64,000 nt of DNA from Deltaproteobacteria bacterium (lineage in GTDB: Bacteria; JADJOY01). Numbering within the stretch: position 1 is the stretch's first letter; every line of letters begins with the position of its first letter. Shown here piece by piece: positions 47,210-55,554 of the stretch. Made by a program: the position numbers and the translations under genes. The notes below the pieces were generated by a model. That model was not told the origin of the DNA. It searched no databases and worked only from the letters and a program-made list of their open reading frames with translations. The stretch is from the NCBI GenBank assembly GCA_016713535.1, contig JADJOY010000020.1, positions 216,769-280,768 on the forward strand, given 5' to 3'.

Positions 47210-47347
47210 GGGAGACGCGGGAAAGCGGCGTGACGGGGGCCGAGCGCTCGGTTGAGGCGCCCGACGAGCGGATGATATACACGCGCCAGATCGTCGACGT
47301 CGCGTCGTGACGGGCGTCGACGCGGTTTGCTTCTCTCGGAGGCGACG

Positions 47348-47959
47348 ATGATCCGTCGGACGACGTCGTTCGTGGCCCTCGCCGTGCTGGCGAGCGTCTT
47401 TCTCGCACCCTCCGCCCAGGCCGCGCGCTTCTACATGGCCGGCGACCTCGGGTGGACGTTCCTGATCGGCGCCGACCAGTTCGACGACGACCTGTCGTAC
47501 GGCGGTGCGATCGGCATCGACTTCGACGGGCCCGCGCTCGAGTTCACCGCCAAGTACTCGAGCTTCGACGGCAACGAGCTCGACCTGCCGATCGTCGGCA
47601 CCGTGGGCGGCGACCTCGACGTGCTCTCGGTCGGGCTCTCGCTCCGCTACAACTTCGACGCCGGCCCGATCCGACCGTACGTGCTGATCGGCGGCGTCTA
47701 CCACGTGGTCGACTTCCAGACCTTCGACTCGGTCGACCAGGCCCAGCAGCTCCTCAAGAACGACCAGAACGAGTTCGGCCTGATCTTCGGCGGCGGCCTC
47801 GAGTTCAAGCTCGGGGACCACGTCACCCTCGGCCCCGACGTCCGGTACAACCTGGTCTTCAAGGACAGCTTTGACTCGATCCCGCAGATCGAGGACACGA
47901 ACTTCTCGGACTACCCCGACTTCCTCCAGATCACCGGCCGCGTGACGTTCTACTTCTGA
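47348..47959 (+). CDS. Outer-membrane beta-barrel protein, 203 aa
   Basis: From ATG 47348 (GGAGG at 47338-47342) a signal peptide with an AQA cleavage site (FLAPSAQA) is followed by alternating amphipathic strands: ARFYMAGDLGWTFLI, YGGAIGIDFDGPALEFTAKY, LSVGLSLRYNFDAGPIRPYV and FGLIFGGGLEFKLGDHVTLG. The ending is LQITGRVTFYF with the C-terminal Phe read by the BAM machinery. Length and strand count suit an eight-stranded OmpA/OmpW-type barrel. No peptidoglycan-binding domain is present. The function (structural or small pore) is not determined. Confidence 0.82.
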   Translation: MIRRTTSFVALAVLASVFLAPSAQAARFYMAGDLGWTFLIGADQFDDDLSYGGAIGIDFDGPALEFTAKYSSFDGNELDLPIVGTVGGDLDVLSVGLSLRYNFDAGPIRPYVLIGGVYHVVDFQTFDSVDQAQQLLKNDQNEFGLIFGGGLEFKLGDHVTLGPDVRYNLVFKDSFDSIPQIEDTNFSDYPDFLQITGRVTFYF

Positions 47960-47964
47960 GCGAG

Positions 47965-48440
47965 CGCGGCGTCCCCGGCGGGCTCGCGCCCGCCGCTACG
48001 GCTGCGGTGCGAACCGACACCGATCGCGAGCCATCCGCCGGCCGCGCCGGCGCGCGGCCCTCCAGCCGATCGGCCATAGGCCATCCCGCGGGTGCGTAGC
48101 GGCGGCCGTCAGGCCGCCCGCGATCGGAACCGAGCGGCTCCGCCCGTGCCCACTCCCCGGCGGGCTCGCGCCCGCCGCTACACCGCCGATCCGCCGGCAC
48201 GGCCGATTCCAGCACTCGCGATGCAGCTCGTAGGGGCGGCCGCAAGGCCGCCCGGGATCGGGGCCGACCGGCTCCGCCCGTCCCCGTCCCCCGGCGGGCC
48301 GCGCCCGCCGCTCCACCTGCGCTGCGAATGGCGACCGATCCAGATCGGTCACGATTAACCCTGGAGGGCGGCGCGGTCCCTCGCGCCGCACGGGCCCACC
48401 GAGGGACCGGTGGGCCTCCAGCCAATCCGCCACTAGCGAT
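47965..48440. repeat. Long cluster of intergenic hairpin modules
   Basis: Three copies of CCCGGCGGGCTCGCGCCCGC-CGCTAC-type modules alternate with GTAGSGGCGGCCGTCAGGCC-GCCCGCGATCGG and GTAGGGGCGGCCGCAAGGCC-GCCC, then GGAGGGCGGCGCGGTCCCTC-GCGCCGC. About 130 bp of this cluster (48057-48190) reappears, roughly 90% identical by eye, at 49573-49700. Confidence 0.85.
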
Positions 48441-48789
48441 CGACCCCGCCGACATGCGCCGGGCAATCGAGCTGCACGTCGGCGCCAGCGCTGATGCGGT
48501 GGTTGGTGCCGGGCAGCCACCCGACCAGATCGACATGATGCCGAACCGATACGCTTCGGTTCAGCCCCTGAGATGAGTCGGCCGGCGTCCCGAGCTCGAC
48601 GAAGACCCGATCCGCGCCCGATCGGCCGAGCCGATTCGTTCCCGGCGGCACGAATCCACACAGATGCGATTCCAGCCGCCACGGCACTCCATCGACGATC
48701 GTCGAATATAGAGAAGCGCGCCGCGCCATCGATCGAGGTCGGATGGCAGAACCAGGCGCACCTCCGCACCGCAAACCACGATCGTCCGC
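48433..48789 (-). other. Possible displaced C-terminal part of the hypothetical secreted gene
   Basis: A minus-strand frame from about 48720 to 48433 reads GVPWRLESHLCGFVPPGTNR and SSQGLNRSVSVRHHVDLVGW, which looks protein-like, but its neighbours in the other frames are also partly plausible. Third-position G/C bias is weaker here than elsewhere. This may be the frame-shifted end of the gene at 48790-49410, or a decayed gene. Confidence 0.3.
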
Positions 48790-49410
48790 TCACAAGAGCT
48801 TGCGTGAGGGACATCCTCCGGCTGACTGCGAGCCTTGCTGGCGCGAAGCCGAGCTGCACGGTCTCCAATCGCCAACCGCTCGCGGCTCCCCTCGGACCTC
48901 CACTCGGGCCTCCCCGAGCGGTGCCCCGGAGGGGTGCCGGACGTCCGGGCCTGCTTTGGTCGCGTCGCCCGAGCCATCGCGGGCCCTTCCCACCTCGAAT
49001 CGGTATCGAGCTCCCGCGACGAGACCGCCTCGGGGCGCGATCAAGACGACGTAGTCACGGACAGCGCTCTCGTTCCCCTGAACGGCGGAGCCTGGCAGGG
49101 TGATTAGGTCGAACTCGACTTCACCGGACCCACGGTGCCCGATCCGCCGCACGCGGAACCATTCCTTCACTGGGCGCATGGCAGTAGTTGCGTTCGGCCC
49201 CCACCACGGAACGCCTAGAGCATCGCGCGCCAAAACGGTTCCGCCTGCGACCAGAAATCGGCCCAACGGAGGTGTGCAACTGCAGGCTCGGGCGGTCGTG
49301 GCGAGAGTGATCCACGAGGCGGCCACGAGGATCACCATCGCCGCCATCGCGCTGCGGAACGGGGGCGACGGGCATAAGCGGCTCGGCTGCCGGGTGGCGA
49401 AACGGGACAC
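48790..49410 (-). CDS. Hypothetical exported protein with CSC motif
   Basis: The frame gives up to 206 residues. MAAMVILVAASWITLATTARA looks like a signal peptide, and the mature part starts ACSCTPPLGRFLVAGGTVLA, similar to small secreted proteins with a CxC start. WFRVRRIGHRGSGEVEFDLI and YVVLIAPRGGLVAGARYRFE are strand-rich. After about residue 150 the sequence becomes shadow-like, so a frameshift is likely. Codon bias is weaker than in neighbouring genes. The gene sits between two closely similar hairpin clusters, which suggests insertion or decay. Family not recognised. Confidence 0.45.
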   Translation of the reverse strand: MSRFATRQPSRLCPSPPFRSAMAAMVILVAASWITLATTARACSCTPPLGRFLVAGGTVLARDALGVPWWGPNATTAMRPVKEWFRVRRIGHRGSGEVEFDLITLPGSAVQGNESAVRDYVVLIAPRGGLVAGARYRFEVGRARDGSGDATKAGPDVRHPSGAPLGEARVEVRGEPRAVGDWRPCSSASRQQGSQSAGGCPSRKLL

Positions 49411-49449
49411 GCGCCGAGACTAGGTCCGCGCTCGAGGATCGCGCAATCC

Positions 49450-49790
49450 CCGGCCGTATCGAGCAACCGACCACCGTCGCGTCCCTCCCCCCGGCGGGCT
49501 CGCGCCCGCCGCTACACCGGCCGTGCAAATCGCGATCGACGCGATCGATCCCTCGGCCGCGACGGAGCGCGGCCCTCCAGACGATCGGCCATAGGGCATC
49601 CCGCGGGTGCGTAGGGGCGGCCGTCAGGCCGCCCGCGATCGGAACCGACCTGCTCCGCCCGTGTCCGTTCCCCGGCGGGCTCGCGCCCGCCGCTACACGG
49701 GCGGTGCGGCCCGCGATCGGTCCCGATCGATCCCTCGGCCGCGACGGAGCGCGGCCCTCCAGACGATCGGCCGCGCGGCAAACCGTCGTT
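49450..49790. repeat. Cluster of intergenic hairpin modules (near copy of 47965-48440)
   Basis: CCCCGGCGGGCTCGCGCCCG-CCGCTACAC occurs twice, with GCGACGGAGCGCGGCCCTCC-AG twice and GTAGGGGCGGCCGTCAGGCC-GCCCGCGATCGG once. The order and spacer words match the 47965-48440 cluster. Confidence 0.83.
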
Positions 49791-49851
49791 GACGGGCGAT
49801 CCCGGCCGTGCGAGTAAGCTGCGACTCACCTCACCCCCTGGAGTCGGTCGG

Positions 49852-51795
49852 ATGCGATGGAACGAGTGGCGCGGCGCGGCCGCGCGGCGCGGGAGTTTTC
49901 TGGCGGCCGGCATTGCCGCGGCGTTCGCGGTCACTTCCTGCGGCGGTAGCGGCGGCGGTGCGGCCACGCCATCCGGCGTACCGACGACCGCGGTCGCATG
50001 CACCACCGTTACCGAGACCTGCTATTTCCCGTTCCCCACCAACCTCTTCACCCAGCCCTCCGCCACACCCACGGGGCTCGCCCTCGACATCCGCGCGGCC
50101 AACTTCCCGTCGCCGGTGACCGAGGCGGTGCTGCGCACCTACCCACCCGAGCTCCTGAACGGCAACGACGGGTTCAGCGCGCTGGCACCGGTGATCGTGC
50201 CGCTGCCCGAGCTGCCGGATCCGGCGTCGCTGCCCGCCACGCCGGCCGCGTCGGTCGAGCCGGACGCCAGCATCCGCATCTGGGACGTCGACGCCGGTGC
50301 TCCGGTCGCCTTCCGTGCTCTCCTCGACGATCACGCGCTCCGCGACGCGGTCCCGCACGCGATCCTCGGCCTCGTGCCGCAAGCGCCGTTCGCGAACGGC
50401 CACACGTTCGTCGCCCTCGTCACCGACCGGGTGCGAACCGAATCGGGCGCGCCGATGCCGGCCTTCGACGGCTTCCGCCGCGTGGTCGACGGCGCGGCCA
50501 GCGCCACCGGCGCGGGCTCGGACGCCGACGTGGTGCGCGCCGCTTACCAGCCGGTGCTCGCCTCGATCCGCGGCGCCATGAGCGAGGACCCGGCCCACGC
50601 CGTCCTCGCCACGAGCTTCACGGTCCGCAGCAACGAGCCGATCACCCGCAAGATGCGGGCGCTCACCCAGGCCGTCATCACACGCAACAAGGCCAACCCG
50701 CCGCGCTTCCGCGTCGACCAGGTGGTGCCGCCGCTACCGGCGCTCGAGACCAAGGGGGTCGAGAACGGCGTGATCGGCTACATGACCGCGCCCGACTACC
50801 GCGACGCCGATCACCGCATCGTGTGGGACGCGCAGGGCCGCCCCGTGGAGCAGCGCGAGCACGAGCTCGAGTTCCTGCTCAAGCTGCCCAAGGCGGGCGC
50901 CGGCCGCGCGCCGGTGGTGGTGTTCGGTCACGGGCTCGGCGCGATCAAGGAGACCCTGCTCCAGGTCAGCTCGATCCTCGGCGAGCGCGGCTACGCGACC
51001 ATCGGCATCGACGTGGTGGCGCACGGCTCGCGGATCGGCGAGGACGGTTTCATCGCCAGCTACTTCGCGTTCGAGCGCCTCCTCGAGACTCGCGACGCGT
51101 TCCTGCAGACGATCGCCGACGAGGTCCAGCTCGTGCGCCTCCTCCAGGGTGCGCTCACGAGCCTCGACGTGGCGCCGGCCGGCGGCGACGGCGTGCCCGA
51201 TCTCGCCCCCGGCCCGATCGCGTTCATCGGCCAGTCGCTCGGCACCGTGCTCGGCGGCACCTACCTCGCGGTCGAGCCCGCGATCGGCGCTGGCGTTTTG
51301 AACGTGCCGGGTGGTGGGTTCGCGAGCTTGCTCCAGCAGAGCGACCAGCTCGGCAGCATCCTCGACAGCTTCCTGCCCGCTGGCGCCACCGCCGACGACC
51401 GCATGGTGCTGATCCCGCTCGCGCAGATGCTGGTCGACGACGTCGACCCCGCGAACTTCGGCCCGCACGTGATCGAGGACCCGTTCCCCGGCAACCAGCC
51501 CAAGGACGTGCTCATCCAGGAGTCGATGGGCGACGGCATCATGCCCAACACCTCGACCGAGCTGCTCGCCGGCTCGCTCGGCATGCCGCAGGTCGAGCCC
51601 GAGCTCGAGCCGATCTTCGGCCTCGCCAAGGTGGCGGCGCCCGCCACGGGCAGCGGCCTCTACCAGTTCCACGTCAGCGACAACGGCTTCGTGAACCACG
51701 GCTTCCTGCTGTCGCGCCCCGGCGCGCTCGACCAGGTCGCCGACTTCATCGACAGCCGCGCGCGCACCGGCACCGCCCGCATCGACGCCGAATGA
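49852..51795 (+). CDS. VolA/Pla-1/cef-family surface lipoprotein lipase (copy 1)
   Basis: The protein is 647 residues from ATG 49852. The signal peptide ends in a lipobox (FAVTSCGG). The N-terminal domain has the bacterial virulence-lipase layout: TETCYFPFPTNLFTQPSATP, LNGNDGFSALAPVIVPLPEL and ASIRIWDVDAGAPVAF. The C-terminal alpha/beta hydrolase has VVVFGHGLGAIKETLL, GYATIGIDVVAHGSR and the nucleophile elbow IAFIGQSLGTVLGGTYLA (GQSLG); VNHGFLLSRPGAL near the end carries a candidate catalytic His. Members are extracellular or surface phospholipases/lysophospholipases that release fatty acids. Its stop overlaps the start of a paralogue (ATGA). Confidence 0.85.
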   Translation: MRWNEWRGAAARRGSFLAAGIAAAFAVTSCGGSGGGAATPSGVPTTAVACTTVTETCYFPFPTNLFTQPSATPTGLALDIRAANFPSPVTEAVLRTYPPELLNGNDGFSALAPVIVPLPELPDPASLPATPAASVEPDASIRIWDVDAGAPVAFRALLDDHALRDAVPHAILGLVPQAPFANGHTFVALVTDRVRTESGAPMPAFDGFRRVVDGAASATGAGSDADVVRAAYQPVLASIRGAMSEDPAHAVLATSFTVRSNEPITRKMRALTQAVITRNKANPPRFRVDQVVPPLPALETKGVENGVIGYMTAPDYRDADHRIVWDAQGRPVEQREHELEFLLKLPKAGAGRAPVVVFGHGLGAIKETLLQVSSILGERGYATIGIDVVAHGSRIGEDGFIASYFAFERLLETRDAFLQTIADEVQLVRLLQGALTSLDVAPAGGDGVPDLAPGPIAFIGQSLGTVLGGTYLAVEPAIGAGVLNVPGGGFASLLQQSDQLGSILDSFLPAGATADDRMVLIPLAQMLVDDVDPANFGPHVIEDPFPGNQPKDVLIQESMGDGIMPNTSTELLAGSLGMPQVEPELEPIFGLAKVAAPATGSGLYQFHVSDNGFVNHGFLLSRPGALDQVADFIDSRARTGTARIDAE

Positions 51796-53723
51796 CGTCG
51801 CGGCGCGCACGTCCGCGACCGCGCGCGCGAGCCGGCGCGGCGCTCGGTGCGCTCGCGCTCCTCGCACCGGCGTGCAGCGACGGAGGCCACGGCGCGGCCC
51901 CCACTCCGCCCGGCGTCCCCGCGAGCGCCGTCGCCTGCACCACGCTCAGCGACGACTGTGCGCTGCCGCTGCCGAGCAACCTCTTCACCCGGCCCGCCGC
52001 GACGGCCACCGGTGTGGCCCTCGACCTCCACGCCGAGACCTTCACCACACCCGCGACGGCCGAGATGATCCGCCGCTACCCGCCCGAGCTCTTCGCCGGG
52101 ATCGATGGGTGGAGCGCGCTCGCGCCGGTGACGATGCCGCTTCCCGCGCCGCCGGATCCGTCGTCGCTGCCGGCGACACCGGCCGACTCGGTGGCATCGG
52201 CCGCCAGCGTGCGCCTGTGGGACGTCGAGGCGGGCGAGGCGCTCGCGTTCTCGGCGATCCTCGACGAGCGCGCGGCGAGCGAGGCTCCGCCGCGCGCGAT
52301 CGTCTCGCTCGTCCCGCAGCGGCCGTTCACTCCCGGCCACACCGTGGTCGCGCTCGTCACCGATCGCGTGCGCACCGCGGAGGGCGCGCCGATGCCACCG
52401 TTCGCGGGCTTCGCGCGCCTCCTCGCCGCCACCGGCGCGAGCGACGGCGAGGCCGAGCGCGTGCGTGCCGCCATGGCGCCCGTCCTCGCGACGATCCGCG
52501 ACGCGCTCGGCGAGGATCCGGCCCGCCTCGTCCTCGCGACCTCGTTCACGGTCCGCAGCAACGAGCCGACCACCCGCGACATGCGCGCCCTCGCGAGCGC
52601 GATCGCCGAGCGCGCCCGCGCGAAGCCGCCGCGCTTCCACCTCGACCAGATCGTCGCGCCGCTGCCCGCGCTCGAGACCAAGGGCGTCGCGGCGGGCGTG
52701 ATCGGCCACCTCACCGCGCCCGACTATCGCGACGCGAGCCACCGCATCGTGTGGGACGAGCGCGGACGGCCCGTCGAGCAGCGCGAGCACTCGCTCGAGT
52801 TCGTGCTCAAGCTCCCCAGGGCCGGCGCCGGACGCGCGCCGGTGGTGGTGTTCGGTCACGGCTTCGGCGCCTTCAAGGAGACGCTGCTCCAGATCAGCAG
52901 CGCCGTGGGCCAGCGCGGCTACGCGACGATCGGCATCGACCTCCCTGGCCACGGCAGCCGCCTCGGCGAGGACGGCGTCGTCGACGATTACCTGACACCG
53001 GAGCGCCTCCTCGCTGCACGCGACCTCTTCCTCCAGGGGATCGCCGACCAGCTTCAGCTCGTGCGGCTGCTCCAGGGCGAGCTGACCGCGCTCGACGTGT
53101 CGCCGAGCGGCGGCGACGGCGTGCCCGACCTCGCACCCTCGCCCATCGCCTACGTCGGCCAATCGCTCGGCTCGACGCTCGGCGGCGTGCTGCTGGCCAC
53201 CGAAACGGCGATCGGCGCGGCCGTTCTCAACGTCCCCGGGGCGGGCTTCGTTTCGCTCTTCCAGCTCGGCCCCGGCCTCGCGAACCTCCTCGACGGAATG
53301 CTGCCCGCGGACTCCAGCGCGACCGATCGGCTGGTGCTCGTGCCGCTCCTCCAGCTCCTCTTCGACGACGTCGACCCGGGGAACTTCGCCGCGCACGTGA
53401 TCGACGAGCCGTTCCCCGGCCAGCGCCCGAAAGACGTGCTGCTCCAGCAGGCGATGGACGACCAGGACGTGCCCGCCACCGCGACCGCGCTCTTCGCCGG
53501 CGCGCTCGGCGTCGCCCAGGTGGAGCCGAGCCTGGCCCCGGTCTTCGGCCTCGAATCCGTGGCCGCGCCCGCCGCCGGCAGCGGCCTCTACCAGTTCCAC
53601 GTCAGTAACACTCCCTCGCTCAACCACCTCCTCGCGCTGTCACGGCCCGGTGCCCTGAACCAGCTCGCGGACTTCATCGACAGTCGCGCGCGCACCGGTT
53701 CCGCGCGCATCGACGCCGAATAA
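51792..53723 (+). CDS. VolA/Pla-1/cef-family surface lipoprotein lipase (copy 2)
   Basis: The protein is 643 residues, a tandem paralogue of the preceding gene and largely identical along its length (for example LATSFTVRSNEP, LPALETKGV, GAGRAPVVVFGHG). The signal peptide ends LLAPACSDG, a weaker lipobox. The nucleophile elbow is IAYVGQSLGSTLGGVLLA, and the ending is NHLLALSRPGALNQLADFID with the same DSRARTG(S/T)ARIDAE tail. The differences concentrate in the N-terminal domain (GIDGWSALAPVTMP) and around the presumed catalytic His (SLNHLLAL instead of FVNHGFLL), so substrate range may differ. It starts at ATG 51792 in a 4-base overlap with copy 1 and is clearly a local duplication. Confidence 0.85.
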   Translation: MTSRRARPRPRARAGAALGALALLAPACSDGGHGAAPTPPGVPASAVACTTLSDDCALPLPSNLFTRPAATATGVALDLHAETFTTPATAEMIRRYPPELFAGIDGWSALAPVTMPLPAPPDPSSLPATPADSVASAASVRLWDVEAGEALAFSAILDERAASEAPPRAIVSLVPQRPFTPGHTVVALVTDRVRTAEGAPMPPFAGFARLLAATGASDGEAERVRAAMAPVLATIRDALGEDPARLVLATSFTVRSNEPTTRDMRALASAIAERARAKPPRFHLDQIVAPLPALETKGVAAGVIGHLTAPDYRDASHRIVWDERGRPVEQREHSLEFVLKLPRAGAGRAPVVVFGHGFGAFKETLLQISSAVGQRGYATIGIDLPGHGSRLGEDGVVDDYLTPERLLAARDLFLQGIADQLQLVRLLQGELTALDVSPSGGDGVPDLAPSPIAYVGQSLGSTLGGVLLATETAIGAAVLNVPGAGFVSLFQLGPGLANLLDGMLPADSSATDRLVLVPLLQLLFDDVDPGNFAAHVIDEPFPGQRPKDVLLQQAMDDQDVPATATALFAGALGVAQVEPSLAPVFGLESVAAPAAGSGLYQFHVSNTPSLNHLLALSRPGALNQLADFIDSRARTGSARIDAE

Positions 53724-53972
53724 TCGGCCTCCGCACGCACATTTCGCGTTCCGCGGCCGCCGCGATCGATCGCTGGCACCCGCCTTGCGACGCCTTGCCG
53801 CGTTCGGGCGCCGGACCGGTTCGCGGGGGCCGGGGGGCCGCCCCGAGCGAGGTCGGCTCCGCGCGACCCGGGTGGAGTAGCGCGGGCTTGCCGCACCGCG
53901 TCGAGATGCGGCAAAACCACCTGTTCCGAGCACCTCGACCGACGACCTCATCCCCATCTTCAGGGAGGTTCC

Positions 53973-55190
53973 ATGATCGCCGGAGTTCTCCGGGAAACCT
54001 GTCCCGGTGAGAAGCGCGTGGCCCTCGTTCCCGCGGTCGTTCCATCCCTCACCAAGGCCGGTATCCAGGTCTTGATCGAGGCCGGAGCCGGCGACGCCGC
54101 GGGGTTTCCCGACGCCGGGTACAAGGACAAGGGCGCCGAGATCGTCGCGAGCCGCGACGAGATCCTCGCCAAGGCCGACTGCCTGCTGCAGGTCCGCACC
54201 TTGGGCGCCAACCCCGACGCGGGGCGCGCCGACCTCGAGAAGCTGCGCGCCGGTCAGTGGGTGATCGGCCACGCCGATCCCCTCGCCGCTCCCGAGCGCG
54301 CGACGGACCTCGCGGTCAAGGGCGTGTCCGCCTTCGCCCTCGAGCTGGTGCCGCGCACCACCCGCGCGCAGGCGATGGACGTGCTCAGCTCGCAGGCGGG
54401 CATGGCCGGCTACAAGGCGGTGCTGATCGCCGCCGAGGCGGTGCCGCGGATGTTCCCGATGATGATGACCGCGGCCGGCACCGTGACGCCGGCCAAGGTG
54501 TTCGTGATCGGCGCCGGTGTCGCGGGCCTGCAGGCGATCGCCACCGCGCGACGGCTGGGCGCGGTGGTCGAGGGCTACGACGTGCGCCCGGCGGTGAAGG
54601 AGCAGGTCATGAGCCTCGGGGCGAAGTTCCTCGAGATCCCGCTCGACACCGCGAGCGCCGAGGGCTCGGGGGGCTACGCCAAGGCGCTCGGCGAGGAGTT
54701 CTACAAGCGCCAGCGCGAGCTCATGGGCAAGTCGATCGCCGTGAGCGACGTGGTCATCTGCACCGCCGCGGTGCCGGGCGGCAAGGCGCCCGTGCTGGTC
54801 ACCGCCGAGCAGGTCAAGGCGATGAGCCCGGGCTCGGTGATCGTCGACCTCGCCGCCGAGCGCGGCGGCAACTGCGAGCTCACCCAGTCGGGAAAGATCG
54901 TGGTTGAGCACGGTGTCACGATCGTCGGCACGCTCAACCTGCCGGCAACGGTCGCGTACCACGCGAGCCAGCTCTACGCGAAGAACATCGTCACCTTCCT
55001 GCTGCACGTCGTGAAGACCTCGGGCGGCGACGCCAAGGCCGGCACTGTCCCGGTTCCGCGCGAGGACGAGATCGTGCGCGAGACCCTCACCACGTTCGGC
55101 GGCGAGGTGGTGCACGCGAAGCTGCGCGAGATGCTCAAGCTGCCCGCGCTCGCGGCGCCCGCGAGCGACGCGCCGGCGAAGAGCGCCTGA
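53973..55190 (+). CDS. pntAA: NAD(P) transhydrogenase subunit alpha, domain I (PntAA)
   Basis: The protein is 405 residues, the soluble NAD(H)-binding domain of proton-translocating transhydrogenase. It begins MIAGVLRETCPGEKRVALVP with an AGGGAGG ribosome-binding site. Typical segments are FALELVPRTTRAQAMDVLSS, KVFVIGAGVAGLQAIATARR (Rossmann GxGxxG with D in EGYDVRP) and PVLVTAEQVKAMSPGSVIVD then LAAERGGNCELT. It passes hydride to the NADP-binding subunit. The split of alpha into two genes, with PntAB following, is the Rhodospirillum-type arrangement. The preceding 250 bp probably hold the operon promoter. Confidence 0.96.
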   Translation: MIAGVLRETCPGEKRVALVPAVVPSLTKAGIQVLIEAGAGDAAGFPDAGYKDKGAEIVASRDEILAKADCLLQVRTLGANPDAGRADLEKLRAGQWVIGHADPLAAPERATDLAVKGVSAFALELVPRTTRAQAMDVLSSQAGMAGYKAVLIAAEAVPRMFPMMMTAAGTVTPAKVFVIGAGVAGLQAIATARRLGAVVEGYDVRPAVKEQVMSLGAKFLEIPLDTASAEGSGGYAKALGEEFYKRQRELMGKSIAVSDVVICTAAVPGGKAPVLVTAEQVKAMSPGSVIVDLAAERGGNCELTQSGKIVVEHGVTIVGTLNLPATVAYHASQLYAKNIVTFLLHVVKTSGGDAKAGTVPVPREDEIVRETLTTFGGEVVHAKLREMLKLPALAAPASDAPAKSA

Positions 55191-55248
55191 TCGACTTCGA
55201 CTTCCCCGAGACGAACACAGGTTCCCACCGGAAAGGAGCCCGTCCGCC

Positions 55249-55554
55249 GTGGACATCAAACTCACGTTGAGCCTCTACATCTTCATGCTCGCGACCTTCC
55301 TCGGGATCGAGGTGATCCGCGGCGTGTCGCGGCTCCTGCACACGCCGCTCATGTCGCTCACCAACGCGATCTCCGCGATCGCGGTGGTCGGTGCGATCCA
55401 GATCGCCGGGGCCGCGCCCGAGCACACGACGCCGTTCGCCGAGTGGCTGGGCGCGATCGCGGTGTTCGCGTCCACGACCAACATCGTGTCCGGCTTCCTC
55501 CTCACGGACCGGATGCTCAAGATGTTCAAGAAGCGGGAGCCAGCGAAGCCATGA
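55249..55554 (+). CDS. pntAB: NAD(P) transhydrogenase subunit alpha, membrane part (PntAB)
   Basis: The protein is 101 residues from GTG 55249, with AAAGGAG upstream. It has three hydrophobic helices: TLSLYIFMLATFLGIEVIRG, LMSLTNAISAIAVVGAIQIA and LGAIAVFASTTNIVSGFLLT followed by DRMLKMFKKRE. TPLMSLTNAISAI is the conserved proton-channel segment of the alpha membrane domain. It overlaps pntB by ATGA, which ensures equal synthesis of the two membrane parts. Confidence 0.95.
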   Translation: MDIKLTLSLYIFMLATFLGIEVIRGVSRLLHTPLMSLTNAISAIAVVGAIQIAGAAPEHTTPFAEWLGAIAVFASTTNIVSGFLLTDRMLKMFKKREPAKP

